From an uncultured Anaerolineae bacterium (GTDB lineage: Bacteria; Chloroflexota; Anaerolineae; Aggregatilineales; Phototrophicaceae): a DNA stretch of 64,000 nt. The notes under the pieces are model-generated. The model saw nothing but the letters and a program-made list of their open reading frames with translations, ran no database searches and had not been told where the DNA came from. The stretch lies in contig CAKQCB010000009.1 of assembly GCA_934216615.1 (NCBI GenBank), forward strand, positions 62,001 to 126,000, written 5' to 3'. Below are positions 14,295-23,862 of this stretch, piece after piece (the first letter of the stretch is position 1; each line of letters opens with the position of its first letter). The position numbers were made by a program, and so were the translations under genes.

Positions 14295-16973
14295 ATGAAA
14301 CAGACAACAGAAATTAATAACGAAGACCCTATTGCACAGTTACGTAGCGACATCCGTTATTTAGGGAATATATTAGGTCAGGTGATTCAAGCACAGCATG
14401 GGGTTGAGGCCTTTGAGCTTGAAGAAACCGTCCGTTCGTATGCAAAAGCCCGCCGTAATGGAGATAAAGAAGCATCTGAAGCGCTCAAGAATTTAATCGA
14501 CGCGCTTGATCTGAATTCAATCCGTGTGCTGGTCAAAGCCTTCAGTAACTATTTCCAACTCATCAACATTGCAGAAGATCAACATCGGGTTCGTGTTTTA
14601 CGAAGCCGTGAGCACGAAGGACGCATTGATGAATCGATTGAAGAAGCGATTCAAACCTTGCAACAACAAGGCGTATCGGCCGATGAAATACAGTCGATCT
14701 TAGAACAGGTTCGCGTCAATCTGGTGATGACAGCGCACCCTTCAGAAGCGAAACGCAAAGTCATCCTCATCAAATTACGCCATATTGCAACGATGATGGC
14801 ACGACGCGAGTATGGGCAGTTGGTCCCGCGCGAAGAACGTTTATTAGAACACGAATTAGAAGAAGAAATAGAAGAACTTTGGCAGACGCGCCCAACCCGA
14901 TCTTCCCGCCCGACCGTATTGGATGAAGTCGATTACGGAACGTACTTCATCACCTCTGGCATCATGGAAGATTTAGTCGCGATCTATGATGACCTGTTTT
15001 ATGCCCTGACGAAAATTTACCCCGACAAAAAATGGGATATCCCCACCATCCTGCGCTATTCCTCGTGGATTGGTGGCGACCGTGACGGCAACCCGAATGT
15101 CACCGCAGACATGACCTTAGAAACGCTCAAAGCACAGCGCAACGCGGCGCGGACTTACTATCTCCAACAGTTAGACTTTCTGAGTGAACACCTCACTCAA
15201 TCTACCCATGAAGTTCCCGTCTCGAAGGCGGTTTATGATTACCTGCAAGTTGAAAATTTTCCCACGCGCGGGAATGATGAAATCTACCGATTGGTGATTC
15301 AATCCATCCACGACAAACTACAAGCCGATGCGTATAAAACAGGCGTGGAACTTGCGGACGATTTACGGCTGATCAAAGAGAGCTTAAGCCAAAACAAAGG
15401 GATTGCAGTCGCTGAAGGTGAAATCGAACAACTCATCCGCCAAGTGGATTTGTTCGGCCTGCATCTTGTCCCGCTCGACATCCGCGAAGATGCCCGCCTG
15501 CACCGCGAAGCCATCGCTGAAATCTTCTCGACTTACGGTTATAAAGACGCTTACAACGACATTGATGAAGCGCGCAAACAAGCGCTGTTGACGGAAGAAA
15601 TCAATTATCTTCGTCCGTTATTCCCCATCGAACCGAATTTTTCTGAAGTCACGAACCGTGTCATTTCAACGTGGCGTATGATCGCCCAAGCGCATCGTAA
15701 ATATGGCGCACAGGTGATCCAAACCGCGATTGCCAGCATGAGCACGTCCGCCAGCGACATCTTGATCATGCTGTTATTTGCGCGTGAAGTCGGCGTCGCG
15801 CAAGACATCGACATTGTGCCCTTATTTGAGACGATTGATGACCTTCACGCTGCCCCTCATGTAATGCGTGAACTATTCCAAAACGCAGAATACCGCAAAC
15901 AACTTGACCTCAGAAACAACCGTCAACAAATCATGTTGGGGTATTCCGACAGCAATAAGGATGGCGGGTATATCGCCTCAAATTGGGGACTGTACGAAGC
16001 GCAAGAATCACTCGCAAAAGTCTGTGCTGAATTTGGCGTTGAGTTAGAACTCTTTCACGGACGCGGTGGAAGCATCGGGCGGGGGGGTGGCCCCACCAAC
16101 ACGGCAATCTTGTCACAACCCCCGGGCGTGCTCACAGGCCCGATCAAGATCACCGAACAAGGCGAAGTCATCGCCTATCGCTACAGCAACGCGAATATTG
16201 CTCAACGGCATTTGAACCAAGTCTTAAATGCTGTTTTGCTCACCGTCGGCGGTGCGAATAAAACGACTGTGCGCACTGAGTGGTTAGAGGCAATGCAAAA
16301 GCTGTCTGATGAGGGCGCAAAAGCCTATCGCGCGTTCGTTTACGAAACCCCGGGCTTCATTGAGTATTGGCAACAAGCTACGCCGATTAACGAACTGGCT
16401 CACATGCCGATGGGAAGTCGCCCTGCCAAACGAAGCAAAGGCGGTTTTGAGTCGATTCGCGCCATCCCGTGGATGTTCTCGTGGATGCAGAGCCGTGCCA
16501 TCATTCCAAGCTGGTTTGGGGTGGGGACAGCGCTCAATCAATTACGAGAAGCACAAGGCGTTGAGTTATTGAAGACCATGTATAAAGAGTGGTCATTTTT
16601 CAAAGCGCTTATACAGAACTTGGAGCTAGACCTCGCCAAAGCAGATATGGAAATTGCCGAGATGTACGCTTCGTTAGTCAAAGAAGCGGATTTGAGAGAA
16701 AAAATCTTCTCGCGCATGAAAGAAGAACATGCCCTTGCCAAACAACGGGTCTTAGAAATCATCGGCGACAACGACTTGCTAGATAGAACCCCGACCATGA
16801 AACGGTTGATCGAGCGTCGTAACCCGTATGTAGACCCGCTCAACTTCATCCAAATTTCCCTGCTCCGCAAAGTCCGTGAACTCACAGTTGGCACAGATGC
16901 TTATGAAGAGATGATCGACGTTGTACTGGCGACCATCAACGGCATCGCCGCAGGTATGAAAACGACAGGCTAG
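14295..16973 (+). CDS. ppc: phosphoenolpyruvate carboxylase
   Basis: The enzyme carboxylates PEP with bicarbonate to oxaloacetate, replenishing the TCA cycle that icd belongs to. Diagnostic segments are VNLVMTAHPSEAKRK (catalytic His), SSWIGGDRDGNPNVT, the glycine-rich LFHGRGGSIGRGGGPTN loop, MLGYSDSNKDGGY, and RAIPWMFSWMQSR, followed by GVGTALN. The ATG at 14295 has AAGG about 10 bases upstream and is preferred over the TTG at 14274, giving 892 residues, a normal length. The C-terminus is IAAGMKTTG, which resembles the usual '..GIAAGMRNTG' end that binds the inhibitor aspartate in other PEPCs; allosteric control is inferred from family knowledge. Confidence 0.96.
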   Translation: MKQTTEINNEDPIAQLRSDIRYLGNILGQVIQAQHGVEAFELEETVRSYAKARRNGDKEASEALKNLIDALDLNSIRVLVKAFSNYFQLINIAEDQHRVRVLRSREHEGRIDESIEEAIQTLQQQGVSADEIQSILEQVRVNLVMTAHPSEAKRKVILIKLRHIATMMARREYGQLVPREERLLEHELEEEIEELWQTRPTRSSRPTVLDEVDYGTYFITSGIMEDLVAIYDDLFYALTKIYPDKKWDIPTILRYSSWIGGDRDGNPNVTADMTLETLKAQRNAARTYYLQQLDFLSEHLTQSTHEVPVSKAVYDYLQVENFPTRGNDEIYRLVIQSIHDKLQADAYKTGVELADDLRLIKESLSQNKGIAVAEGEIEQLIRQVDLFGLHLVPLDIREDARLHREAIAEIFSTYGYKDAYNDIDEARKQALLTEEINYLRPLFPIEPNFSEVTNRVISTWRMIAQAHRKYGAQVIQTAIASMSTSASDILIMLLFAREVGVAQDIDIVPLFETIDDLHAAPHVMRELFQNAEYRKQLDLRNNRQQIMLGYSDSNKDGGYIASNWGLYEAQESLAKVCAEFGVELELFHGRGGSIGRGGGPTNTAILSQPPGVLTGPIKITEQGEVIAYRYSNANIAQRHLNQVLNAVLLTVGGANKTTVRTEWLEAMQKLSDEGAKAYRAFVYETPGFIEYWQQATPINELAHMPMGSRPAKRSKGGFESIRAIPWMFSWMQSRAIIPSWFGVGTALNQLREAQGVELLKTMYKEWSFFKALIQNLELDLAKADMEIAEMYASLVKEADLREKIFSRMKEEHALAKQRVLEIIGDNDLLDRTPTMKRLIERRNPYVDPLNFIQISLLRKVRELTVGTDAYEEMIDVVLATINGIAAGMKTTG

Positions 16974-17040
16974 AACCTTTGTTGACTAGAATGGGTATTT
17001 TATGGTGTATCAAGCGCATATCTACCCAAAAGGGAAAAAG

Positions 17041-18534
17041 ATGATTTCAAAATTGCGTTACGCAATCAGTACGGGTTTGATCTTATTGAGTGTATCGACA
17101 TTTTCAGTGTTTGCTCAAGAACCCGGCGCTGAAGGGATTGGAGACAGCCTTTACCCCACCCTCGGCAACGGCGGGTATGATGTTCTGCATTATTATGTTG
17201 ACCTCGACATTGATATGCAGAGACAAAGTGTGGTGGGCATCACCACCATTGAAGCGACCAGCACACAAGCGTTATCGTCTTTTAACCTCGACTTTTCAAA
17301 TCGCGGTTTGACCGTTACTTCGGTGCTGGTTGACCGCACGCCCGCCAGCTTTGACCATCTCCGCAATGAATTGATCATCACGCCTACTTCCCCCCTCGAC
17401 GCTGAAGCTGATTTTGTGGTGGTGGTTGAATATCGTGGGCAACCCAGAGCAGAACGGCATCCACTTTTAGGGGACAACGGATGGATTTCAGAGCGTAATT
17501 ATCTGTTTGTTGCGGGTGAACCTGTCAGCGCGTTGACGTGGTTCCCAGTCAATGAGCACCCCTTAGACAAAGCGACCTATACATTTGAGATCACCGTCCC
17601 CGAAGATTATATTGCCGTCGCTAATGGGATATTGACCGATACTGTGACCGAAGCGGGATCGACCACCTTCATCTATGATATGGCCTACCCAATGGCGAGT
17701 TATCTCACCACACTTGGGGTAGACCGTTTCGCCATCCAAACGGAAACGCTCGACAATGGCATTGTAATTCGTAACGTCTTTCCCGAAAGCTACGCGGAAA
17801 CCGGTGAGAGAATGTTCGGCGCTCAAGCGGAAATGATCACCGTTTTTTCAGAATTATTTGGGCCGTACCCCTTTGAGATTTACGGCGCGCTCGTCGTTCA
17901 ATCCAGCCTCGGTTTTGCGCTCGAAACCCAAACCTTGTCCATTTTTGGGTTAGATGTGTTATATGGCCCTGCGGGTTCCAGCGACACCGTGATTGCCCAT
18001 GAGCTTGCTCATCAATGGTTCGGCAACAGCGTTTCTGTGGATGACTGGAGCAACATTTGGCTCAATGAAGGATTCGCCACTTATGCATCTTGGCTGTGGT
18101 TTGAAGCCAGCGTTGGCCCCGAAGAACTCGATACGCTTGTGCGTGACAGCTACGCTTTTATGAGTGGCTCAGCATTCCTTGATGAAGGCTATTCAGAACA
18201 AGAAGCCCGCGACATCATCGAAAGCAGTTTTGTTCCGCCGGGCGCGCCCCCGCCTGAAGAATTGTTCAATATCGCCGTTTACGAACGTGGCGCGCTCACG
18301 CTTCATGCTCTGCGTTTAGAAATTGGGGATGATGCGTTCTTCGAACTGATCCGCACCTATTATGCACAGTATGCCAACAGCAACGCCTCAATCAGCGATT
18401 TTATTGAGCTGGCGCAAGACATCAGCGGGATGAATTTAGAACGCTTCTTTGACACGTGGCTGTATGACGTTTACATGCCCGCTATTCCTTCAATGGGCTT
18501 AACCAACCCCTTCAAGGGTGGTCAACTAAACTAA
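17041..18534 (+). CDS. secreted M1-family zinc aminopeptidase
   Basis: The start at ATG 17041 is set by AAGGG 7 bases upstream and gives a clean signal peptide (MISKLRYAISTGLILLSVSTFSVFAQ) that should be cut after SVFA. The mature protein has the beta-saddle N-domain and the gluzincin site HELAHQWFG with the third ligand Glu in WLNEGFATY. The usual exopeptidase motif GAMEN is replaced by GFALETQT, as in other bacterial M1 members that may be endopeptidases or inactive on free amino termini. The C-terminal helical domain is short, for a total of 498 residues. It probably digests peptides outside the cell. The gene is single and ends at a strong terminator. Confidence 0.88.
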   Translation: MISKLRYAISTGLILLSVSTFSVFAQEPGAEGIGDSLYPTLGNGGYDVLHYYVDLDIDMQRQSVVGITTIEATSTQALSSFNLDFSNRGLTVTSVLVDRTPASFDHLRNELIITPTSPLDAEADFVVVVEYRGQPRAERHPLLGDNGWISERNYLFVAGEPVSALTWFPVNEHPLDKATYTFEITVPEDYIAVANGILTDTVTEAGSTTFIYDMAYPMASYLTTLGVDRFAIQTETLDNGIVIRNVFPESYAETGERMFGAQAEMITVFSELFGPYPFEIYGALVVQSSLGFALETQTLSIFGLDVLYGPAGSSDTVIAHELAHQWFGNSVSVDDWSNIWLNEGFATYASWLWFEASVGPEELDTLVRDSYAFMSGSAFLDEGYSEQEARDIIESSFVPPGAPPPEELFNIAVYERGALTLHALRLEIGDDAFFELIRTYYAQYANSNASISDFIELAQDISGMNLERFFDTWLYDVYMPAIPSMGLTNPFKGGQLN

Positions 18535-18560
18535 GCTTCAGCATACTGCTCGACAATAAA

Positions 18561-18592
18561 AACGAATTGATTGAAGTCAATTCGTTTTTATT
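18561..18592 (+). terminator. terminator of the M1 peptidase gene
   Basis: A 10-bp stem (18561-18570 with 18577-18586, loop TTGAAG) is followed by TTTATTTTC. Confidence 0.9.
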
Positions 18593-18728
18593 TTCTTTAC
18601 AGAGCGCTCATTTTATAAAAACTTGCAAAAAAAATTATCCAAGCCCATAAAATTTACAACCCTTTTTAAATGCCATATCGACTTACTCATCATTAACCGT
18701 CGATTTTAGTTTCAATAAAGGCATTCTC

Positions 18729-19967
18729 ATGAAAACTCGTTTGTTACTTCTCAGCAGTATTTTCGCCCTCAGCGTTGCGTTGGCATCAACGCCAAACAGC
18801 ACCTCTGCACAATCCACTTGTGGAATTCCGGGTGGCCCGTTATGTACCAGCACCCCCCAACCCACAACTCCCGCCGATGATGCCGATGGCGATGGCACAG
18901 CCGACTGGGCAGATCAATGCCCCACACAAAGCGGGCATGCCGCTAACTTCGGGTGTCCTGAAACTGCACAAGTGACCGAAGAAGCCGTGATCGCAATTCC
19001 TGCGCCTGTTTTTCCAGCCAGTGAACTCTGCCTCGTCGCATCGAATCAAAATGTGAACATTCGTGAATATGCGAGCACACATGCCGACGTTGTCGATGTA
19101 TTACAAGCGAACCAAACCATCATGGCTATCTTCAAAGTCTTGAATTCAGACTATGAAACTTGGTACCGTGTTGAAAACGGCTATATCTTCAGCGGCGCCG
19201 TGAGCACTAACGGCAATTGCCAAACCAAAATCCCTACCATTGATACGTTATCAGCAGGGGTTGATGCAGTGTTCCCACCCTCATTCTTCGATTTTGTGAA
19301 TGCAGAATCTCCCGATGAAGATGCGCTCGTCATCCAATTAGAAGATGTGTTGATCTCAAGCTATCAAATCGAAAGAAGCGAAGCACCATTCATCAATATT
19401 TTGGTCGGTCGTACGCCCACCTGCCCAACAGGATTAATCCCTGAATGTATGATCCTCAGCTTGGTGATTCAACCTAACCCTGCAATTTGTGAATCCCCAA
19501 CGCTCATTGATCGGTTCTCGCTCCCTGAACCTCAAGACCCTGATGATACAGGTTTATTACTCCCTGCCATTCAAAAAGTACGTGAAGCGGGTATAAGAAT
19601 GGAATCCGGCATGATGCCTCAATTCGAAATCAGCGCGGGCGAAATGTTACCTCCCGTTGACCCATGCACGGTGTTGTTCCTGTACCCCAGCGAACAATCC
19701 ACACAAGAAGATGATGGGTCTGTCGTGATGCACTTCGACGTCCTGCAAATCGTGCCCCCCATTGATCCCGAACCCATGCCAGAAATTGGGATTGCCCCCG
19801 AAGAAGGTGAAACTTCTGGACATTGCACCTCTGGCAGTGGGATTCACGGTTGCAGTGTGGATATTGGCCCCTTCAGCATTTCGGCATGGTGGGATGAAAG
19901 CGACGGCCCGCATGGTGCAGTGTGTTACAACAGCTCCAGCGGCGTCCAAACCTGCGTCCCCGAATAA
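18729..19967 (+). CDS. secreted protein with thrombospondin type-3-like repeat and SH3-like domain
   Basis: A signal peptide (MKTRLLLLSSIFALSVALASTPNSTSA) has AAAGG 10 bases upstream. A Cys-rich stretch (residues 30-45) is followed by DADGDGTADWADQCP, a calcium-binding type-3 repeat. A bacterial SH3-like segment (NVNIREYASTHADVVDVLQ, near residue 105) comes next. The rest is not recognised. It is Cys-rich near the end (SGHCTSGSGIHGCSVDIG) and suggests disulfides, so the protein should be exported. It stands between two strong terminators. An envelope or wall-binding role is a guess. Confidence 0.75.
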   Translation: MKTRLLLLSSIFALSVALASTPNSTSAQSTCGIPGGPLCTSTPQPTTPADDADGDGTADWADQCPTQSGHAANFGCPETAQVTEEAVIAIPAPVFPASELCLVASNQNVNIREYASTHADVVDVLQANQTIMAIFKVLNSDYETWYRVENGYIFSGAVSTNGNCQTKIPTIDTLSAGVDAVFPPSFFDFVNAESPDEDALVIQLEDVLISSYQIERSEAPFINILVGRTPTCPTGLIPECMILSLVIQPNPAICESPTLIDRFSLPEPQDPDDTGLLLPAIQKVREAGIRMESGMMPQFEISAGEMLPPVDPCTVLFLYPSEQSTQEDDGSVVMHFDVLQIVPPIDPEPMPEIGIAPEEGETSGHCTSGSGIHGCSVDIGPFSISAWWDESDGPHGAVCYNSSSGVQTCVPE

Positions 19968-19993
19968 TCTCCATCTCCTCTAACGTCATAAAA

Positions 19994-20026
19994 ACTGAGT
20001 GTCAAATAAGACACTCAGTTTTTATT
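19994..20026 (+). terminator. terminator of the type-3-repeat protein gene
   Basis: A 10-bp stem (19994-20003 with 20010-20019, loop AAATAA) is followed by TTTTATTT. Confidence 0.92.
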
Positions 20027-20093
20027 TACCAGTCCACCTCCTTGCATCTAGGTCAAATTCTGACTAGCATTGAAGCGAGCATGCCTTAGAGAA

Positions 20094-21185
20094 ATGATGA
20101 AAATAACCATGAAGATGATTGACTTACGCAGTGATACAGTTTCACAACCCACTCCCGCCATGCGTGAAGCGATGGCAAATGCCGAAGTCGGCGACGATGT
20201 TTTTGGCGATGATCCCACCGTCAATGAATTACAAGCGGTTGCCGCAGAAATGTTTGGCAAAGAAGCCGCCCTCTTTGTCGCCAGTGGGACGATGGGAAAT
20301 TTAATTTCAGTCTTGAGTCATTGTGGACGCGGGGATGAAATGATTCTCGGCCGTCAAGCACATATCTTCCGCTATGAAGCCGGGGGCGCTGCCGCTTATG
20401 GCGGTGTACATCCGAACCCGTTGGAAGTCAGCGATGCGGGCAGGTTGGACTTGAATCAGATCAAAGAGGCGATTCGCCCCATCAACGATCCACATACCCC
20501 ACGCACGCGCTTGATCTGCTTAGAAAATACGCAGGGGTTTCGCTATGGGGTGGCCGTCCCCAAGAGCTATTTTTCTGAAGTCGCGCAGATCGCCCATGAA
20601 AACAACTTGGCGTTCCATTTGGATGGCGCGCGAATTTTTAATGCGTCAACCGCATTAGGCACCACCGTCAAAGACTTGTGCGAAGATGTAGACAGCATCT
20701 CGGTATGTTTATCAAAGGGCTTGGTTGCGCCTGTCGGCAGCCTCATCGTCGGGTCGCGGGAATTCATCGCCAAGGCCCATCGCATCCGCAAGAGCTTAGG
20801 CGGTGGCATGCGACAAGCGGGGATTCTCGCCGCCGCAGGGCTGATCTCTCTACGCGAAATGACCCTTCGCTTAGATGAAGATCACGCCAACGCACGGATG
20901 TTAGCAGAAGGCCTTGCTCGTATTCCGTATGTCGAAATTGACTTGAACAAAGTTCATACTAATATGGTGTATTTCTCGCTCACAGAAGATTCACCACTGG
21001 GTTTACAAGAACTCTCAGATAAATTACGTAAAGAATATGCTATCCTGATGCGTCCCTATAATATGAAAGAGCGCATGTTCCGTTTGGTGACGCACTATTG
21101 GATCACCCCAGAGCATGTGACGTTGATTATCAATGCGGTTCGCCAATCGCTCGGCTTGTCGGAAGAAGTACCAGCGGCACCCTAA
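20094..21185 (+). CDS. ltaE: low-specificity L-threonine aldolase
   Basis: This PLP enzyme cleaves L-threonine or L-allo-threonine to glycine and acetaldehyde. The opening [19 protein letters not shown], then [16 protein letters not shown], the substrate-pocket LDGARIFN and the PLP lysine in [13 protein letters not shown] are canonical. About 363 residues from the ATG at 20094 is close to the family norm. In-frame ATGs at 20109 and 20115 are also possible, and MIDLRS at 20115 is where most relatives begin. No strong ribosome binding site settles the choice. About 70 bases separate the stop from the next gene, so some co-transcription is possible. Confidence 0.94.
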   Translation: MMKITMKMIDLRSDTVSQPTPAMREAMANAEVGDDVFGDDPTVNELQAVAAEMFGKEAALFVASGTMGNLISVLSHCGRGDEMILGRQAHIFRYEAGGAAAYGGVHPNPLEVSDAGRLDLNQIKEAIRPINDPHTPRTRLICLENTQGFRYGVAVPKSYFSEVAQIAHENNLAFHLDGARIFNASTALGTTVKDLCEDVDSISVCLSKGLVAPVGSLIVGSREFIAKAHRIRKSLGGGMRQAGILAAAGLISLREMTLRLDEDHANARMLAEGLARIPYVEIDLNKVHTNMVYFSLTEDSPLGLQELSDKLRKEYAILMRPYNMKERMFRLVTHYWITPEHVTLIINAVRQSLGLSEEVPAAP

Positions 21186-21256
21186 TCTACTATCTTTCAT
21201 TCCCCAGTCTGGTGGCAAACACGAAACTGGGGAGTGCTTCTTAGAAGGATCAGCTT

Positions 21257-22018
21257 TTGCAAAACGACTATCCCTACTCAGAACCTTATGACGATGAACT
21301 CGACGATTACGACGACGAGGAAGAAGATTATATAGACGAAGGAGAGGATGAAACTTATATCGCGCCACCAGTGCGGGTTTCACCTTTACAACGTCCTTCC
21401 TACACCGACCCAACATTTGTTTATATCATCGGCCTCGCGCTCGTCTTGGGGCTTGCCCCGCTCACCCCCGCAAACACAGATTGGCGATATGCCCTCGCAT
21501 GGGGGTTATTAGGTGGGTTCAGCGTCTATACATGGTTACTAGGGCGCATGGAACGGATTGAGAAAGAGAACAGTCAAGATTTACTATGGGGGATCGTATT
21601 CGGCATTATCTTGGGTACCCCACTTTTGTTTGTCGGTGGAAACCCGTTACAAACAACCGTTCAGCTCATGTTCCGCACCAACATCGAAGGGCAGTTACTG
21701 CCCCTGCCCCCGGCAACGGCCTTAATGTTATTGGTGTTTGTGATGCCCTTGGCAGAGACGTTATTTTTTCGCGGTTTGATGCAAGCGCATCGCCCGTTTT
21801 GGATGGTTGGAATCGCCGCAAGCATTTGGTCGGTTCTTCTGTTGTTCCCAACGCTGAATATTCGCGAGTTTCCATTCATCGCGGTGATATTAGGGATCGC
21901 GCTCATTATGATGAACATGCTCTACAGCTATGTGCGTGCGCGTAATGGGTTAGCGGCAGCATGGTTATGTCAAATTGTGGTGAACTTGATCTTACTGTTC
22001 ATCCCACGTTTAGGTTAA
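21257..22018 (+). CDS. CPBP-type membrane protein with degenerate protease motifs
   Basis: A very acidic cytoplasmic N-terminus (about 35 residues, mostly Asp, Glu and Tyr) precedes about seven hydrophobic helices. The fold and the segment AETLFFRG match the CPBP/CAAX (Abi) family, but the usual Glu-Glu-x-x-x-Arg reads Glu167-Thr-Leu-Phe-Phe-Arg172, with the second Glu lost. The later F-x-x-x-H is represented only by FPTLN. The protein may thus be a non-peptidase member. The start is TTG at 21257 with AAGGA 10 bases upstream. It lies 16 bases before the DUF983 gene, and the two are likely co-transcribed. Confidence 0.7.
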   Translation: MQNDYPYSEPYDDELDDYDDEEEDYIDEGEDETYIAPPVRVSPLQRPSYTDPTFVYIIGLALVLGLAPLTPANTDWRYALAWGLLGGFSVYTWLLGRMERIEKENSQDLLWGIVFGIILGTPLLFVGGNPLQTTVQLMFRTNIEGQLLPLPPATALMLLVFVMPLAETLFFRGLMQAHRPFWMVGIAASIWSVLLLFPTLNIREFPFIAVILGIALIMMNMLYSYVRARNGLAAAWLCQIVVNLILLFIPRLG

Positions 22019-22034
22019 AGACTGTGAGGTAAAC

Positions 22035-22418
22035 ATGTCTTGGAAAACTATTCTTCACAAGTTATGGGTGGGGTTCAAATTACGCTGCCCACATTGTGAA
22101 AAAGGACGTACATTTCAAGGCTTATTCAAAGCCAACCGTACCTGCGAGGCATGCGGGTATCATTTTGAAATCGAAGACGGGGAATCCGTCGGCGGAATGT
22201 ATATCAATTTAGGGATTGCATCAATGACCTCTATTGGCGGGTTCTTTCTCGCCTTTCATGCCTTTGAAATCCCCTTTGAAGCGCATCTGTTATTTTGGGT
22301 GACCTATACCCTACTCTTTGTCATCCTTTTCTATCGCAACTCGCGCTCAATCTGGATGGCGATCACCTATCTTGCAGGGGGAAAAGAACGTCAAAACGCG
22401 GGCGTTCGGACGCTGTAA
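22035..22418 (+). CDS. DUF983 family zinc-ribbon membrane protein
   Basis: The N-terminal part has the CPHCEKGRTFQGLF and CEACGYHFEIEDG zinc ribbon (two CxxC pairs), followed by two or three membrane helices (INLGIASMTSIGGFFLAF and LLFWVTYTLLFVILFY). This is the DUF983 pattern, a family of unknown function often near cytochrome oxidase or membrane assembly genes. The length (127) is typical. The gene starts 16 bases after the CPBP-like gene, with GAGGT upstream, and ends before a bidirectional terminator. Confidence 0.88.
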   Translation: MSWKTILHKLWVGFKLRCPHCEKGRTFQGLFKANRTCEACGYHFEIEDGESVGGMYINLGIASMTSIGGFFLAFHAFEIPFEAHLLFWVTYTLLFVILFYRNSRSIWMAITYLAGGKERQNAGVRTL

Positions 22419-22443
22419 AACACAAAAAGTACGCTACATAAAA

Positions 22444-22477
22444 ACATCGCTCTAGGTCTTAGAGCGATGTTTTTTTA
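22444..22477. terminator. bidirectional terminator
   Basis: An 11-bp perfect stem (22444-22454 with 22460-22470, loop GGTCT) is followed by seven Ts on the plus strand. On the minus strand the run of Ts from 22443 to 22439 also fits. It serves the DUF983 gene (+) and the amidohydrolase (-). Confidence 0.92.
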
Positions 22478-22491
22478 TAAGCGTTTAGGTT

Positions 22492-23829
22492 TTAAGGATT
22501 ATAGCTTTGGATGTTGGCTTCACCGCGTCGCTTCATGCGGTTTTTACGACTATTGGCTTCGTAGACAATTTCATCTACGTTAGCCGTGAGGATTTCGCGG
22601 TTATACATAATCACTTCGCCATTGATGATCGAATGGCGCACGTCACTTTGTTCGGTGTTATACACTAAACTAGCAGACACGCTGTGCAGCGGTTGATGAT
22701 GCAACCCGCTTAAATCCAACATGATCATATCCGCGAGGTAACCTGCCTCAATCGAGCCTAATTCATCACCTCTGCCAACCACTTTAGCCGCTTCACGCGT
22801 CGCGATATATAACGTTTCGGGAATCGGCAAGCGGGTCGAATCTTCGGTTTGACGCTTTTGCTCCATCGCCATCAGTCGTAACGCCTCAAAAATATTGAGG
22901 GTATTGTTGCTTGCGGCCCCGTCAGAGCCTAAACCCATCGGAATTCCCGCTTCGCGGAATTTCACCACCGCCGCCGGTTCATGGGCGAGCTTCAAGTAGG
23001 TTTTAGGACAGTGTGCCACCCCTGCTTGATACCGTGATAACAAGGTAATATCTCGATCTAACGCCCCGCAAGCATGCGCCAAAACCGTCGGGACATCCAA
23101 AACCCCTGTATCTTCGAGGATTTCAATCGGGGTTCGGCCAAAATCCTTCAAGCTGTTTTGCGTCTGTAAATCTGTTTCGGAAACATGGATATGAATTCCT
23201 GTGCCGATTTGCTTCGCTTTAAACGCACACGCCCGCAGGTAATCTTCTGTACATGTATAAGGCGCGTGCGGGGCCATGATGGTTTGGATTCGCCCATCCG
23301 CCGCCCCGCGCCACTGAGTGGCAAAGTCCGCCGAGCGTTCGATCATCGCTTCGCCCGCGCTGCTAAAAATCGCCCATCCTAACAAGGCGCGGAACCCCAT
23401 CTCATCCACCGCTTGCGCGGCTTGGTCCATGAAGAAATAATGCTCGTTGACGGTGGTCACACCGGAACGAAGCATCTCGGCAATTCCGAGTTTCATGCCC
23501 CAATAGACATCTTGGGCATCTTCACTCAGGTTATGTTCGAGCTTCCAAATATAGTCATTAAACCATTCGGCTACATTCACATCTTCGGCTAAACCCCGAA
23601 ACAAAACCATCGGGGAATGGGCATGGCAGTTGATGAGACCGGGCATCGTCAACAGATAGCTTCCATCGATCACCTGCTTAAAGTGCGAAGCATCGACTTG
23701 TCCCGTAGGCTGTACCGCTTGAATGTATTTCCCTTGAACCAAGATGTCATGGTTTTCTAAAATCGAACACGAACTTCCATCTGCCGCAATTTGCAAGACA
23801 GATGTATTTTGTATCAACAGTTCTGACAC
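22492..23829 (-). CDS. mtaD: amidohydrolase, MTA/SAH deaminase (TRZ/ATZ) type
   Basis: This metal-dependent deaminase has the ordered signatures of the subfamily: NCHAHSPMVLFRGL (two His ligands), APHAPYTC, HIHVSET, LAHACGAL and the metal Asp in GLGSDGAASNN. By family it deaminates 5'-methylthioadenosine or S-adenosylhomocysteine; related enzymes act on other purines or triazines, so the substrate is not certain. The GTG start at 23829 is supported by GAGGAGG about 8 bases upstream. It follows the alpha-mannosidase stop by 33 bases and is presumably in the same transcript. Confidence 0.85.
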   Translation of the reverse strand: MSELLIQNTSVLQIAADGSSCSILENHDILVQGKYIQAVQPTGQVDASHFKQVIDGSYLLTMPGLINCHAHSPMVLFRGLAEDVNVAEWFNDYIWKLEHNLSEDAQDVYWGMKLGIAEMLRSGVTTVNEHYFFMDQAAQAVDEMGFRALLGWAIFSSAGEAMIERSADFATQWRGAADGRIQTIMAPHAPYTCTEDYLRACAFKAKQIGTGIHIHVSETDLQTQNSLKDFGRTPIEILEDTGVLDVPTVLAHACGALDRDITLLSRYQAGVAHCPKTYLKLAHEPAAVVKFREAGIPMGLGSDGAASNNTLNIFEALRLMAMEQKRQTEDSTRLPIPETLYIATREAAKVVGRGDELGSIEAGYLADMIMLDLSGLHHQPLHSVSASLVYNTEQSDVRHSIINGEVIMYNREILTANVDEIVYEANSRKNRMKRRGEANIQSYNP

Positions 23830-23862
23830 AACAATGCCTCCTCAATTAACAAACATATGTCT

